This document shows, piece after piece, positions 7,674 to 13,446 of a stretch of DNA of 14,754 nt (positions are counted from its first letter, which is position 1; the number at the start of each line of letters is the position of its first letter). The notes under the pieces were generated by a model. The model saw only the letters and a program-made list of their open reading frames with translations, had not been told where the DNA came from and did not search any database. The translations under genes were made by a program, and so were the position numbers. The stretch comes from Actinomycetes bacterium (GTDB lineage: Bacteria; Actinomycetota; Coriobacteriia; Coriobacteriales; Eggerthellaceae). Location of the stretch: the NCBI GenBank assembly GCA_023403475.1, contig JAEYEL010000199.1, positions 1-14,754 on the forward strand, read 5' to 3'.

Positions 7674-8096
7674 ATGAAACAAAGCTCTTCGAGCCGCAAG
7701 GTGAACGAGCAGGCGCGCGAGGTGATAGCGGGCATCTTGCTTTTCGAGATATCGGATCCGCGCCTGCGGCTTGTCACTATTACCGGCTGTGAGGTAAGCT
7801 TCGACCGCAGCGTCTGCAACGTATTCTACACAACCGACAAGGGTCGTTACGAGGAGGCAGCGGCCGCCTTTCAGAAGGCGGCGGGGCGCATCCGATCGCT
7901 TATGGCGAAAAAGCTTTCGTGGCGTGTGTCTCCCGAACTGCGGTTTCTGCTCGACACGAGCGTCGATCAGGCCGAGCGCATAGCGAGCGCCCTTGTGCGT
8001 GAGCGCAAGCTGCACGACGAGGGCACCGCAGCGGGGGAAGACGGCGGGGCGAATGCCGCCGACGAAACACGCAATCGCGAAGGCTGCGGGGAGTGA
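7674..8096 (+). CDS. rbfA: 30S ribosome-binding factor RbfA
   Basis: A 140-residue single-domain KH-like protein that binds immature 30S subunits and helps 16S rRNA 5'-end maturation. The family pattern is clear: SRKVNEQAREVIAGILLFEISDPRL near the start, followed by VTITGCEVSFDRSVCNVFYT, and RVSPELRFLLDTSVDQAERI near residue 90. The last 25 residues are a Gly/Ala/Glu-rich tail outside the core. The ribosome site AAAGGA lies just upstream of the ATG at 7674; the nearer ATG at 7667 is out of frame. It lies 31 bases after infB, the classic infB-rbfA order, and its TGA is 6 bases before nrnA. Confidence 0.95.
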   Translation: MKQSSSSRKVNEQAREVIAGILLFEISDPRLRLVTITGCEVSFDRSVCNVFYTTDKGRYEEAAAAFQKAAGRIRSLMAKKLSWRVSPELRFLLDTSVDQAERIASALVRERKLHDEGTAAGEDGGANAADETRNREGCGE

Positions 8097-8102
8097 GAGG
8101 CG

Positions 8103-9161
8103 TTGGCACAAAGCGACCTTGAGCGTATTGCGGCGGAGCTGCAAAAAGGGAACGACTTCGTTATCTGCGGGCACGTGAGCCCCGACGGCGACTGCCTTGG
8201 TTCGCAGCTTGCGCTTGCGTGTGCTCTTCGCAGCTTGGGAAAGCGCGTGCGGTGCGTGTTCGCGACCGACGGGGTTTACGACTGCGGCTTGGCGTTTCTT
8301 CCGGGAATGGAGGAAATTGTTCCCGCGTGTTCCTACGACGGGCCTCTCGACACGTTCGTGGCCGTCGACGTGCCCACGACGGAGCGCATGGGCGACGCGG
8401 CGCGGCTGCATGAGGAAGCCCGCCTGACCGTGACGATCGATCATCACGCCGCACCTGCGACGGTGTCCGACCTGAACTACGTGGATCCCGATGCGGCGGC
8501 CACGGCCGAGATAGTGTGGAAGCTGGTTCGCCTCATGGGCGTCTCTCCCACACCTGAGCTTGCCACGTGCGCCTACACCGGGCTTGTGACCGACACGGGG
8601 CGCTTTCAATATCAGAACACCTCCGCAGCAGCGCTTGCCGCCGCAGCCGAGATGGTGAAGGCGGGCGCGGATGCCGCGCGCATTGCCCGTCAGGTCTACC
8701 AAAACCGAACGCTCGCGTCCGTGCTCTTGGAGGCGCGCGCCATTAAGCGCATGCGCCTGCGCTGCGATGGGAAAGTTGCTCTCAGCTGGCTTTCCCTTGG
8801 CGATTTCATTGAATGCAGCGCGAACAAGAACGATGCCGAGCCCCTGATAGACGTTCTGCGCTCGCTTTCGGGCGTGCGTGTTGCGTGCATGCTCCGCGAA
8901 CAGGAAGACGCCGTACGCGGAAGCTTCCGCGCAAAGGACGAGACCGACGTTGCGGCGCTTGCCCGCACGTTCGGCGGGGGCGGGCACAAAGCCGCTGCCG
9001 GCTTTACCGTGGAAGGCTCTCTTGCGCATGCTGTCCAGCTTGTGGAAGGTCTGCTCGACGACCGCCTTTCCGCCGAGAAACCGACGGATTCGGAAAGCCG
9101 TGCTTCGCACGCCGATGCGCTCGAAGTTGCCGCATCAGGCAAGGGGGGCGCGGTTTCGTGA
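8103..9161 (+). CDS. nrnA: DHH/DHHA1 phosphoesterase, nanoRNase/pAp phosphatase NrnA
   Basis: A 352-residue protein. The family degrades 2-5 nt RNA to mononucleotides and dephosphorylates pAp to AMP, using two Mn ions. Metal-binding motifs are present: GHVSPDGD (H24, D28, D30), VAVDVPTTERMG, the DHH signature at 113-115, and TDTGRFQY. The C-terminal DHHA1 substrate-binding domain has FGGGGHKAAAGF (G291-K296 region). About 35 polar residues extend past the usual end. The start is a TTG at 8103, 9 bases after GGGGAG (8088-8093); no other start is near. The stop overlaps the truB start by four bases (GTGA), a translational-coupling arrangement. It sits in the common rbfA-nrnA-truB order. Confidence 0.94.
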   Translation: MAQSDLERIAAELQKGNDFVICGHVSPDGDCLGSQLALACALRSLGKRVRCVFATDGVYDCGLAFLPGMEEIVPACSYDGPLDTFVAVDVPTTERMGDAARLHEEARLTVTIDHHAAPATVSDLNYVDPDAAATAEIVWKLVRLMGVSPTPELATCAYTGLVTDTGRFQYQNTSAAALAAAAEMVKAGADAARIARQVYQNRTLASVLLEARAIKRMRLRCDGKVALSWLSLGDFIECSANKNDAEPLIDVLRSLSGVRVACMLREQEDAVRGSFRAKDETDVAALARTFGGGGHKAAAGFTVEGSLAHAVQLVEGLLDDRLSAEKPTDSESRASHADALEVAASGKGGAVS

Positions 9162-10171
9162 AACGGGGGGCTTCCGGCCTGTCGCTTGTCGTGGGCGTGG
9201 ACAAGCCTGCGGGCATGAGTTCGCACGATGTGGTGAACAGGTGCCGCGCTATCTTCGGCGAGAAGCGGGTTGGGCATACCGGCACGCTCGATCCGCTTGC
9301 TTCGGGAGTGCTTCCCGTGTGCGTAGGCCCGGCAACGCGCCTTGCGGCGTTTCTTGTCGAGCACGACAAGCGCTATACGGTGCGCATTGCGTTCGGCGCG
9401 GCAACATCGACCGACGACGCGGAAGGCGAGGTGCTGCGCACAGGGCCTGTTCCCGACGAGGTGCTCGACCCCGTCTTTGCGCAAAGCTTCGTGGCCTCGC
9501 TTGTCGGCAAGCACAGGCAGATGCCGCCCGTGTATTCCGCCATCAAGATAGGCGGCGTGAAGGCGTGCGACGCGGCGCGCAAAGGGCGCATCATCGACCT
9601 TGCGCCGCGCGACATCGAAATCTACGATGCCCGATTGGAAGGCGTGTTCGGCCTCGCCCCGAACGAAGAGCCGGCGTGGGACGTGTCGTTTTATGTATCG
9701 AAGGGAACCTACATCCGCTCGCTTGCCCGCGACGTTGGCGCAGCCGTGGGAACGCCGGCGCATGTGGCGGCGCTGCGGCGCATGAGGACGGGAAAACTCG
9801 GCATCGAGGAATGCGTAAGCCTTTCTGCGCTTGAGCGGTTGCGGGAAGATGCGGCGCTCGATCCGGTGCGTCTGCTGGGTTTTCGCATGGCGTTTCTTAA
9901 CGACAGGCAGGAGCGGTCCTGTTGCAACGGCGCTGCCTTGGCCTGTGCGGAAGTCGCGCTCTTCGAGAGAAGGCGCTCGGGCGAGGCGGCGGATCTGTGC
10001 GCCTGTACGGCGGGCATCTGCGAAAGCGCCGCAGCGCCTTACGATGGCGAGCTTGTGTCCTTCATAGCTCGAAACAGGCTGTGCGGCATCTATGAGTACG
10101 ACGGGGAAGGCAACTGCTATAGATCGCGGTGCGTTTTTCAGACAGGGGTGGCTCGTGGCGGAAGTATATAG
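9158..10171 (+). CDS. truB: tRNA pseudouridine(55) synthase TruB
   Basis: A 337-residue enzyme that converts U55 in the T-loop of tRNAs to pseudouridine. Motif I is VGVDKPAGMSSHDVVN near the start. Motif II is GHTGTLDPLASGVLPV with catalytic Asp45. Later come the conserved MPPVYSAIK and KGTYIRSLARDVG segments and the family RRMRTGKLGIEE. The C-terminal 80 residues form a PUA-like extension that is Cys-rich in places. The GTG at 9158 is chosen because the family N-terminus follows at once and a GGGGGG run lies about 9 bases upstream. The open frame extends back to 8813, but that is a shadow of nrnA. Its end overlaps ribF by 17 bases. Confidence 0.95.
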   Translation: MKRGASGLSLVVGVDKPAGMSSHDVVNRCRAIFGEKRVGHTGTLDPLASGVLPVCVGPATRLAAFLVEHDKRYTVRIAFGAATSTDDAEGEVLRTGPVPDEVLDPVFAQSFVASLVGKHRQMPPVYSAIKIGGVKACDAARKGRIIDLAPRDIEIYDARLEGVFGLAPNEEPAWDVSFYVSKGTYIRSLARDVGAAVGTPAHVAALRRMRTGKLGIEECVSLSALERLREDAALDPVRLLGFRMAFLNDRQERSCCNGAALACAEVALFERRRSGEAADLCACTAGICESAAAPYDGELVSFIARNRLCGIYEYDGEGNCYRSRCVFQTGVARGGSI

Positions 10172-11078
10172 GGTCGATGGAGGCTTCGATAGGCGCCTGT
10201 TTTCTGGCGCTTCGTGCGCGTTCGGCGTGTTCGACGGCGTTCACGAGGGGCATCGCTATCTGCTTGGGCAGGCGCGGGCGTATGCGCACGATGCGGGCGG
10301 CGTCTCGATTGCGCTCACGTTCGACAGAGATCCGGACGAAGTGTTCCACGCCGAGCGCCTGAAGAAGCTCATGACGAACGAGCGGAGAATCTGCGCACTG
10401 GGGGAGGCCGGCGTCGATGTCGTGGTCGTCCTCCCGTTCACGCGTGCGTTCGCCGCCCTTGACCCGATGTCGTTTCTGGAGAAGACCTTCGACGGAACGC
10501 CCCCGGCGTTTCTGCACGTCGGTTGCGATTTCCGTTTCGGCTCCAGAGCTTTAGGAACCGTGCGCGAACTTGAAGGGTGGGGGCGTGTGCGCGACATGTT
10601 GGTCGTGGCTCATGATCTGAAGGCGGCAGATGGGCAACCCATCACGGCGACGCGCATCAGGCTGCTTCTTTCCGAGGGGAAGGTGGAGGAGGCTTCTCGT
10701 CTTCTCGGCCGGCCTTACGAGGTTTCGGGAACGGTGGAGCAAGGCCGCGGGGAAGGGCGCGCGTTCGGCTTCAAGACCGCGAACCTACACATCCCCGACC
10801 AGTTACGTGCCATTGGCGACGGCGTGTACGCCGCATGGGCGGAAGTGGACGGCGAGCGCTACAAGGCCGCCGTCAACGTCGGCGTTCCCGCAACGTTCGC
10901 CGACGCCTCGACGGCCACCTGCGAAGCCCACCTCCTCGATTTCGACGCCGATCTGTACGGCCAGTCCATCACCGTCGAGTTTCGCCATTGGCTGCGCCCC
11001 ATGCGCAAGTTCGACGACGTGGAAGAGCTCGTGGCCACGGTGAAATCGAATATCGCCTGGGTTCGCGACAATCTGTGA
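10155..11078 (+). CDS. ribF: Bifunctional riboflavin kinase / FMN adenylyltransferase RibF
   Basis: A 307-residue enzyme that makes FMN from riboflavin and then FAD from FMN. The N-terminal nucleotidyltransferase has GVFDGVHEGH (24-33, HxGH-type), TFDRDPDEVF, GCDFRFGSRALGT and ITATRIR. The C-terminal kinase barrel has GRAFGFKTAN (201-210), VNVGVPATF, the conserved Glu257 in CEAHLLDF, and a terminal FRHWLRPMRKFDDVEEL helix region. Position 207 is Lys where the family normally has Pro in the PTAN metal/ATP motif; Thr208 and Asn210 are kept. The GTG at 10155 was chosen over the ATG at 10092: AGGGG lies 6 bases upstream, the resulting length matches the family, and the overlap with truB falls to 17 bases. 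It is the last gene of the operon. Confidence 0.94.
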   Translation: MAEVYRVDGGFDRRLFSGASCAFGVFDGVHEGHRYLLGQARAYAHDAGGVSIALTFDRDPDEVFHAERLKKLMTNERRICALGEAGVDVVVVLPFTRAFAALDPMSFLEKTFDGTPPAFLHVGCDFRFGSRALGTVRELEGWGRVRDMLVVAHDLKAADGQPITATRIRLLLSEGKVEEASRLLGRPYEVSGTVEQGRGEGRAFGFKTANLHIPDQLRAIGDGVYAAWAEVDGERYKAAVNVGVPATFADASTATCEAHLLDFDADLYGQSITVEFRHWLRPMRKFDDVEELVATVKSNIAWVRDNL

Positions 11079-11185
11079 TCACCGCCTTGAACGCAGCAGA
11101 TTCGGATTCGTTTGACCGCACGTCCGCTTCGAATACGGGGCGGCCTTCGATTTCCCAGCAAGAAACAGATCGGTTGTCGAAAGAG
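11079..11185. other. Convergent gap between ribF and selC
   Basis: ribF (plus) and selC (minus) converge here. No strong hairpin with a T-tract is visible for either strand, only short imperfect ones around CGGATTCG/CGAAT. How the long operon ends is therefore not explained by a simple intrinsic terminator. Confidence 0.4.
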
Positions 11186-11283
11186 TGGCGGAGATGCGTG
11201 CGAATCGAACGCACCCGAGACGTTCTGCGCGCCCCGCAACGGCTTTGAAGGCCGCGGGATCCACCAGGAATCCTTCCATCTCC
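11186..11283 (-). tRNA. selC: tRNA-Sec, anticodon UCA
   Basis: The minus strand folds as a 98-base tRNA-Sec with encoded CCA (plus TGG at 11186-11188) and discriminator G. Reading 5' to 3': acceptor GGAGATGG with GCATCTCC, a 6-bp D stem (GGATTC/GGATCC) with a short CTGGT loop, anticodon loop CTTCAAA as in E. coli selC (anticodon TCA, plus 11246-11248), and a long variable arm. The T arm is GTGCG-TTCGATT-CGCAC. The long acceptor, 6-bp D stem and long variable arm are specific to tRNA-Sec. The eighth acceptor pair is G-G, a mismatch where an 8/5 structure expects a pair. Its presence means the organism decodes some UGA codons as selenocysteine, which fits the nearby fdhE. Confidence 0.93.
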
Positions 11284-11330
11284 AATGAAAGCAGTTCCGC
11301 ATCGCCCGCGCTTCGCAGACGATAGAAACC

Positions 11331-11360
11331 ATTTTAGCTTATGAGAGCGGCTGAGACCAA
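11331..11360 (-). promoter_or_regulatory. Candidate selC promoter
   Basis: On the minus strand TTGGTC (plus 11355-11360) and TAAAAT (plus 11331-11336) are separated by 18 bases. They lie about 50 bases upstream of the mature tRNA 5' end, so a short 5' leader would be removed by RNase P. It is divergent from the small gene at 11394. Confidence 0.5.
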
Positions 11361-11393
11361 CGCAAAGCCAATCTCCAAAAAGGAAATATTCGC

Positions 11394-11543
11394 ATGGCGC
11401 ACCGCGTGTTAGGCATCATCTTCGTCGTGGTGCCCCTCATAAGCGCCATCGCCGCGCCCAAGGGCGTGGCCCACATTGCGAAGAACCTGTTCCATTCGTG
11501 GGGTTCCGACGACAAGAAGTGGATGGCCCTCTTCGCGCGCTAG
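11394..11543 (+). CDS. 49-residue small hydrophobic protein, unrecognised
   Basis: ATG to TAG gives 49 residues. AAAAAGGAAA (11377-11386) lies 7 bases upstream, one of the better ribosome sites in the window. MAHRVLG is followed by a hydrophobic stretch, IIFVVVPLISAIAA (8-21), that could be a membrane helix or uncleaved signal anchor. After it comes an amphipathic, Lys/Trp-containing tail (PKGVAHIAKNLFHSWGSDDK and on). I do not recognise the family. It lies between the divergent selC promoter and the upstream region of fdhE, so a link with formate dehydrogenase assembly is possible but purely contextual. It could also be a toxin-like small membrane peptide. The ribosome site and clean frame support a real gene; homology is unknown. 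Confidence 0.6.
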   Translation: MAHRVLGIIFVVVPLISAIAAPKGVAHIAKNLFHSWGSDDKKWMALFAR

Positions 11544-11553
11544 CCGTCGATTT

Positions 11554-11577
11554 GCTTCACCGAATTTTCGGGGAAGC
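11554..11577. promoter_or_regulatory. Quasi-palindrome upstream of the fdhE promoter
   Basis: GCTTC-A-CCGAA, two T, TTCGG-G-GAAGC: two 5-bp half-stems on each side, interrupted by one A/G mismatch. Its centre lies about 61 bases before the predicted fdhE start site, the usual position of a class I activator. It begins 10 bases after the small-gene stop, so it could instead be part of that gene's 3' hairpin, although no T-run follows. Confidence 0.35.
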
Positions 11578-11590
11578 TTCGGAGAAACGT

Positions 11591-11620
11591 TTGCCGGCAA
11601 GGCTGCGCGATTGATAGAAT
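11591..11620 (+). promoter_or_regulatory. Candidate promoter for fdhE
   Basis: TTGCCG (11591-11596) and TAGAAT (11615-11620) are separated by 18 bases. They resemble a housekeeping promoter, with predicted start near 11627. That would give fdhE a leader of about 145 bases. Confidence 0.5.
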
Positions 11621-11632
11621 GACGGCGGACTT

Positions 11633-11646
11633 GCGAGCGCGCTCGC
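11633..11646. promoter_or_regulatory. Perfect 14-base palindrome just after the predicted fdhE start site
   Basis: GCGAGCGCGCTCGC is a perfect palindrome at about +7 to +20 of the predicted transcript. Placed there it could be a repressor operator or a 5' RNA hairpin. Which one cannot be told from sequence. Confidence 0.4.
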
Positions 11647-11685
11647 CGCGAACCTTGCAGCTTTGACGCATGAAGAGTTCAGATA

Positions 11686-11722
11686 AGGGGTCGCAGCTTA
11701 ACGCCGCGGCCCCTCTGCTTTT
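11686..11722 (+). terminator. Terminator-like hairpin in the fdhE leader
   Basis: AGGGGTCGC (11686-11694) pairs with GCGGCCCCT (11706-11714), 9 bp with one U-G pair and an 11-base loop. It is followed by CTGCTTTTG. It lies after the predicted promoter and 49 bases before the fdhE ATG, so it would either attenuate fdhE or end a separate RNA of about 95 bases. A near-direct repeat (GCAGCTTTGACGC at 11657-11669, GCAGCTTAACGC at 11693-11704) partly fills the loop. Confidence 0.5.
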
Positions 11723-11770
11723 GAGCGGGCGCGGGGTCCACCCGAAGCAAGACGAGGAAAGCGAGGAAGC

Positions 11771-12703
11771 ATGAACCTCAAACGTATCGACGCGGCCATA
11801 TCCGCGTACGCGAACCATCTCGACGACGGCGACAACGCACGGCTTGCGTTTTTCCGCAGGTTGTGGGGCGTGATGGACGAGGCGGCAAAGGAAAGCGCTA
11901 TCGAGCAGGACGGCACTTACGCGCCACCCGAGCCTGCCTGCCTGAAGGAGGCTTTGCGGGCAGGAAAAACCGCTTTTTTCGTCGCCCCTGCGCCGGTGGA
12001 CGGCCCTCTTCTGGGCAAGACGGTAGAAAAAATAGCCTTCTGCATGGCGGGGCACGGCGGATATTCCCAGGAGCTGGCAGAAGCGTTGCGCACGTGCGAC
12101 TGGGAACGTAGCGTGAAGGCAAGCGACGTTTCCCTGGCGGGCGAAAATCCTTCGACTTGGGTGTCTGCCATCGAAGGCATCTTGGAAGACGACGGCCTTG
12201 ACGAGCGTGCGATGCGCCTTGGCACGTTGGCTGCCTCCCTCGCGCTGCGCGCGCTGATCGACGCTTCGGCGGCATCTGCTGCAGATGTCTGCGCGCGGGT
12301 TTTGGAAAACGAGGTCCGCCCGCTTTCGTGCCCCGTATGCGGCGGCGCACCCGGGGCGGCGCGCGTGGGCGTGACCAAAAGCTCGGACGGACGCGGCAAG
12401 GAGCTGTGGTGCCCGCAGTGCGGTGCGGCCTGGGAGTTCGAGCGCGTGCGCTGCGCGCGTTGCGGCACGCAAAACCAGTCGCATCTGCACTACTTCAACA
12501 TAGAAGGGGACGATGCCCACCGCATTGCAACCTGCGACGAGTGCGGCGGCTATCTGCGCACGGTCTACCAAGACGATGCTTTGGCTCCCTTCGCTTTCGA
12601 AGTGGAGGATGTCGTTATGGCGAAGCTCGACCTTATAGCCTTGGAGCATGCGAATCTCCACTGTGATTCGGAGCGGCGCCGTCGTTCGGTGAAGGGTTTG
12701 TGA
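11771..12703 (+). CDS. fdhE: Formate dehydrogenase accessory protein FdhE
   Basis: A 310-residue cytoplasmic protein, matching the family's usual length. FdhE is needed for activity of formate dehydrogenases exported by the Tat system; it binds iron in a rubredoxin-like way and interacts with the catalytic subunit. Four CxxC pairs mark it: CPVC (187-190), CPQC (214-217), CARC (228-231) and CDEC (255-258). They are followed by GGYLRTVYQDD and an EVEDVVMAKLDLIALEHAN helix typical of the family C-terminus. The N-terminal half is helical and poorly conserved, as usual. The ATG at 11771 follows a GAGGAA-rich stretch. Its neighbours, selC upstream and tatA downstream, make biochemical sense for an exported selenium-containing formate dehydrogenase. 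Confidence 0.93.
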   Translation: MNLKRIDAAISAYANHLDDGDNARLAFFRRLWGVMDEAAKESAIEQDGTYAPPEPACLKEALRAGKTAFFVAPAPVDGPLLGKTVEKIAFCMAGHGGYSQELAEALRTCDWERSVKASDVSLAGENPSTWVSAIEGILEDDGLDERAMRLGTLAASLALRALIDASAASAADVCARVLENEVRPLSCPVCGGAPGAARVGVTKSSDGRGKELWCPQCGAAWEFERVRCARCGTQNQSHLHYFNIEGDDAHRIATCDECGGYLRTVYQDDALAPFAFEVEDVVMAKLDLIALEHANLHCDSERRRRSVKGL

Positions 12704-12900
12704 AAAGGCGTTTGGCCGCAAAACGCATGCCCCGATTGAAGGTGCAGCTGCAAGATGCTTGATCCTAGCTTCTCATGTGGGGAAACGCGCCCTCATCTGT
12801 TTGCCCGATAAGGGAAGGCATGCCGGTTTTTCGAAATACTCCGTTTGCATGATGGCGAAAACCGCCGCTTTTCAGCATACTGCGCCTGCGGAAAGACGGA
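12704..12900. other. Gene-free interval between fdhE and tatA
   Basis: No supported gene. Visible structure: a weak 6-bp hairpin right after the fdhE stop (GCGTTT/AAACGC, 12708-12726), and an imperfect inverted repeat CGGTTTTTCG (12824-12833) with CGAAAACCG (12856-12864). TACTCCGT (12837-12844) also complements ACGGAGTA (12896-12903). Inverted repeats this short are expected by chance in 300 bases. No convincing tatA promoter was found, so tatA may be read from fdhE or from a weak unseen promoter. Confidence 0.4.
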
Positions 12901-12990
12901 GTACGGCTGGGTACAGCAGGGCACGCTTGTAAAGGATGCGCCGAAGTACGGCAGAGTACGACGAGTGAGACGAAGTACGCTTGCAAAGGA
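12901..12990 (+). repeat. Imperfect tandem duplication carrying the tatA ribosome site
   Basis: Two related units begin GTACGGCNGNGTAC at 12901 and 12946. Each ends in a nearly identical 16-base block: GCACGCTTGTAAAGGA (12921-12936) and GTACGCTTGCAAAGGA (12975-12990). The second unit is 9 bases longer. GTAC occurs five times in 78 bases, twice as 10-base-spaced pairs. Only the second AAAGGA is placed to serve tatA. Confidence 0.6.
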
Positions 12991-12999
12991 GTTTACGCT

Positions 13000-13299
13000 A
13001 TGAAAATATTCGGAATGGGCATGCCGGAGCTTATCATCATCCTGTGCGTCATCCTGCTCATCTTCGGCCCGAAGAACCTTCCCAAGCTGGGTTCGGCCTT
13101 GGGAAAGACCGTGAAGAACCTGCGCGAGGGCATAGGTGGCGGCGAGAAGAAGGCCGAGGCGATAGACGCGGATGCCGAAGATGCCGAAGACGCCGAAGGT
13201 GCGCCTTTCATGAAGGCCATCGAAGCGACGGGCGATGCCGAAGAGGAGCCCGCCCCGACGAAGAAACGCGTGAAGAAGGCCGTGAAGGCAAGCGCGTAG
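13000..13299 (+). CDS. tatA: Twin-arginine translocase subunit TatA/TatE family
   Basis: A 99-residue protein that forms the pore-like assembly of the Tat system, which exports folded, often cofactor-bearing proteins. It has a short N-terminus and one membrane helix (about 8-21, MPELIIILCVILLIF). The conserved FGPKNLPKLGSALGKTVKNLREG hinge and amphipathic helix follow, then an acidic and Lys-rich tail (about 50-99) as is common. AAAGGAG (12985-12991) lies 8 bases before the ATG at 13000; the ATGs at 13015 and 13021 would cut into the helix. It lies 296 bases after fdhE. No tatC is in the window, so the complex must be completed from elsewhere. Confidence 0.94.
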   Translation: MKIFGMGMPELIIILCVILLIFGPKNLPKLGSALGKTVKNLREGIGGGEKKAEAIDADAEDAEDAEGAPFMKAIEATGDAEEEPAPTKKRVKKAVKASA

Positions 13300-13328
13300 C
13301 CGGCAAGACATCGAATAAGGTTTGTTCG

Positions 13329-13352
13329 GAGGGGCTTCTAAGAAAGCCCCTC
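13329..13352 (+). terminator. Hairpin after tatA
   Basis: GAGGGGCTT (13329-13337) pairs perfectly with AAGCCCCTC (13344-13352) around a 6-base loop, 30 bases after the tatA stop. The stem is strong and well placed for a terminator, but no T-run follows. Confidence 0.5.
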
Positions 13353-13404
13353 GTCGATAGAGAACCCGCCGTTTGTGCTTGTTTCGCGGTCGTGACCTTC
13401 CTGC

Positions 13405-13413
13405 TGGTATCAT
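13405..13413 (+). promoter_or_regulatory. Candidate extended -10 promoter of the membrane regulator gene
   Basis: TGGTATCAT is an extended -10 (TGn plus TATCAT at 13408-13413), with no clear -35. It lies 33 bases before the chosen ATG, leaving a leader of about 27 bases. Confidence 0.4.
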
Positions 13414-13446
13414 GTGGGCATTGCCGAACAGGGAAGGAGCATGGTC

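Noticed and set aside
3254..9110. Long minus-strand open frames (3254-4552, 6026-7819, 7617-9110)
   Set aside because: They lie opposite nusA, infB/rbfA and nrnA, are rich in His/Arg/Ala/Val from complementary high-GC codons, and show no family motifs. They are shadows.
11060..11110. Selenocysteine readthrough of the ribF TGA or other TGA stops
   Set aside because: The frame after the ribF TGA meets another TGA within four codons, and no SECIS-like hairpin follows. The RibF C-terminus is complete.
11186..11283. selC as a phage/island attachment site
   Set aside because: selC is a known integration site in other bacteria, but no integrase and no direct repeat of the tRNA 3' end was seen in the window.
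11079..11285. Minus-strand frame over selC reading as a plausible protein start (MEMEGFLVDPAAFKAV)
   Set aside because: It coincides with the tRNA-Sec stem-and-loop sequence. The tRNA fold, anticodon loop and CCA are decisive, and the frame continues only into unstructured and antisense sequence.
2548..12784. Shared 10-mer ATGTGGGGAA at 2548-2557 and 12775-12784 in two gene-free regions
   Set aside because: The flanks do not match, and a 10-base coincidence between two intergenic stretches is not strong evidence of a repeat family.
12824..12903. Possible pseudoknotted riboswitch upstream of tatA
   Set aside because: The two stems are 7-10 bp with a bulge or wobble, and inverted repeats this short are expected by chance in a 300-base interval. 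No known riboswitch core was recognised.
12849..12932. 27-codon ATG-ATG frame ending at TAA before AAAGGA, as a tatA leader peptide
   Set aside because: No ribosome site precedes it, and the end lies inside the repeated block, so the frame looks incidental.
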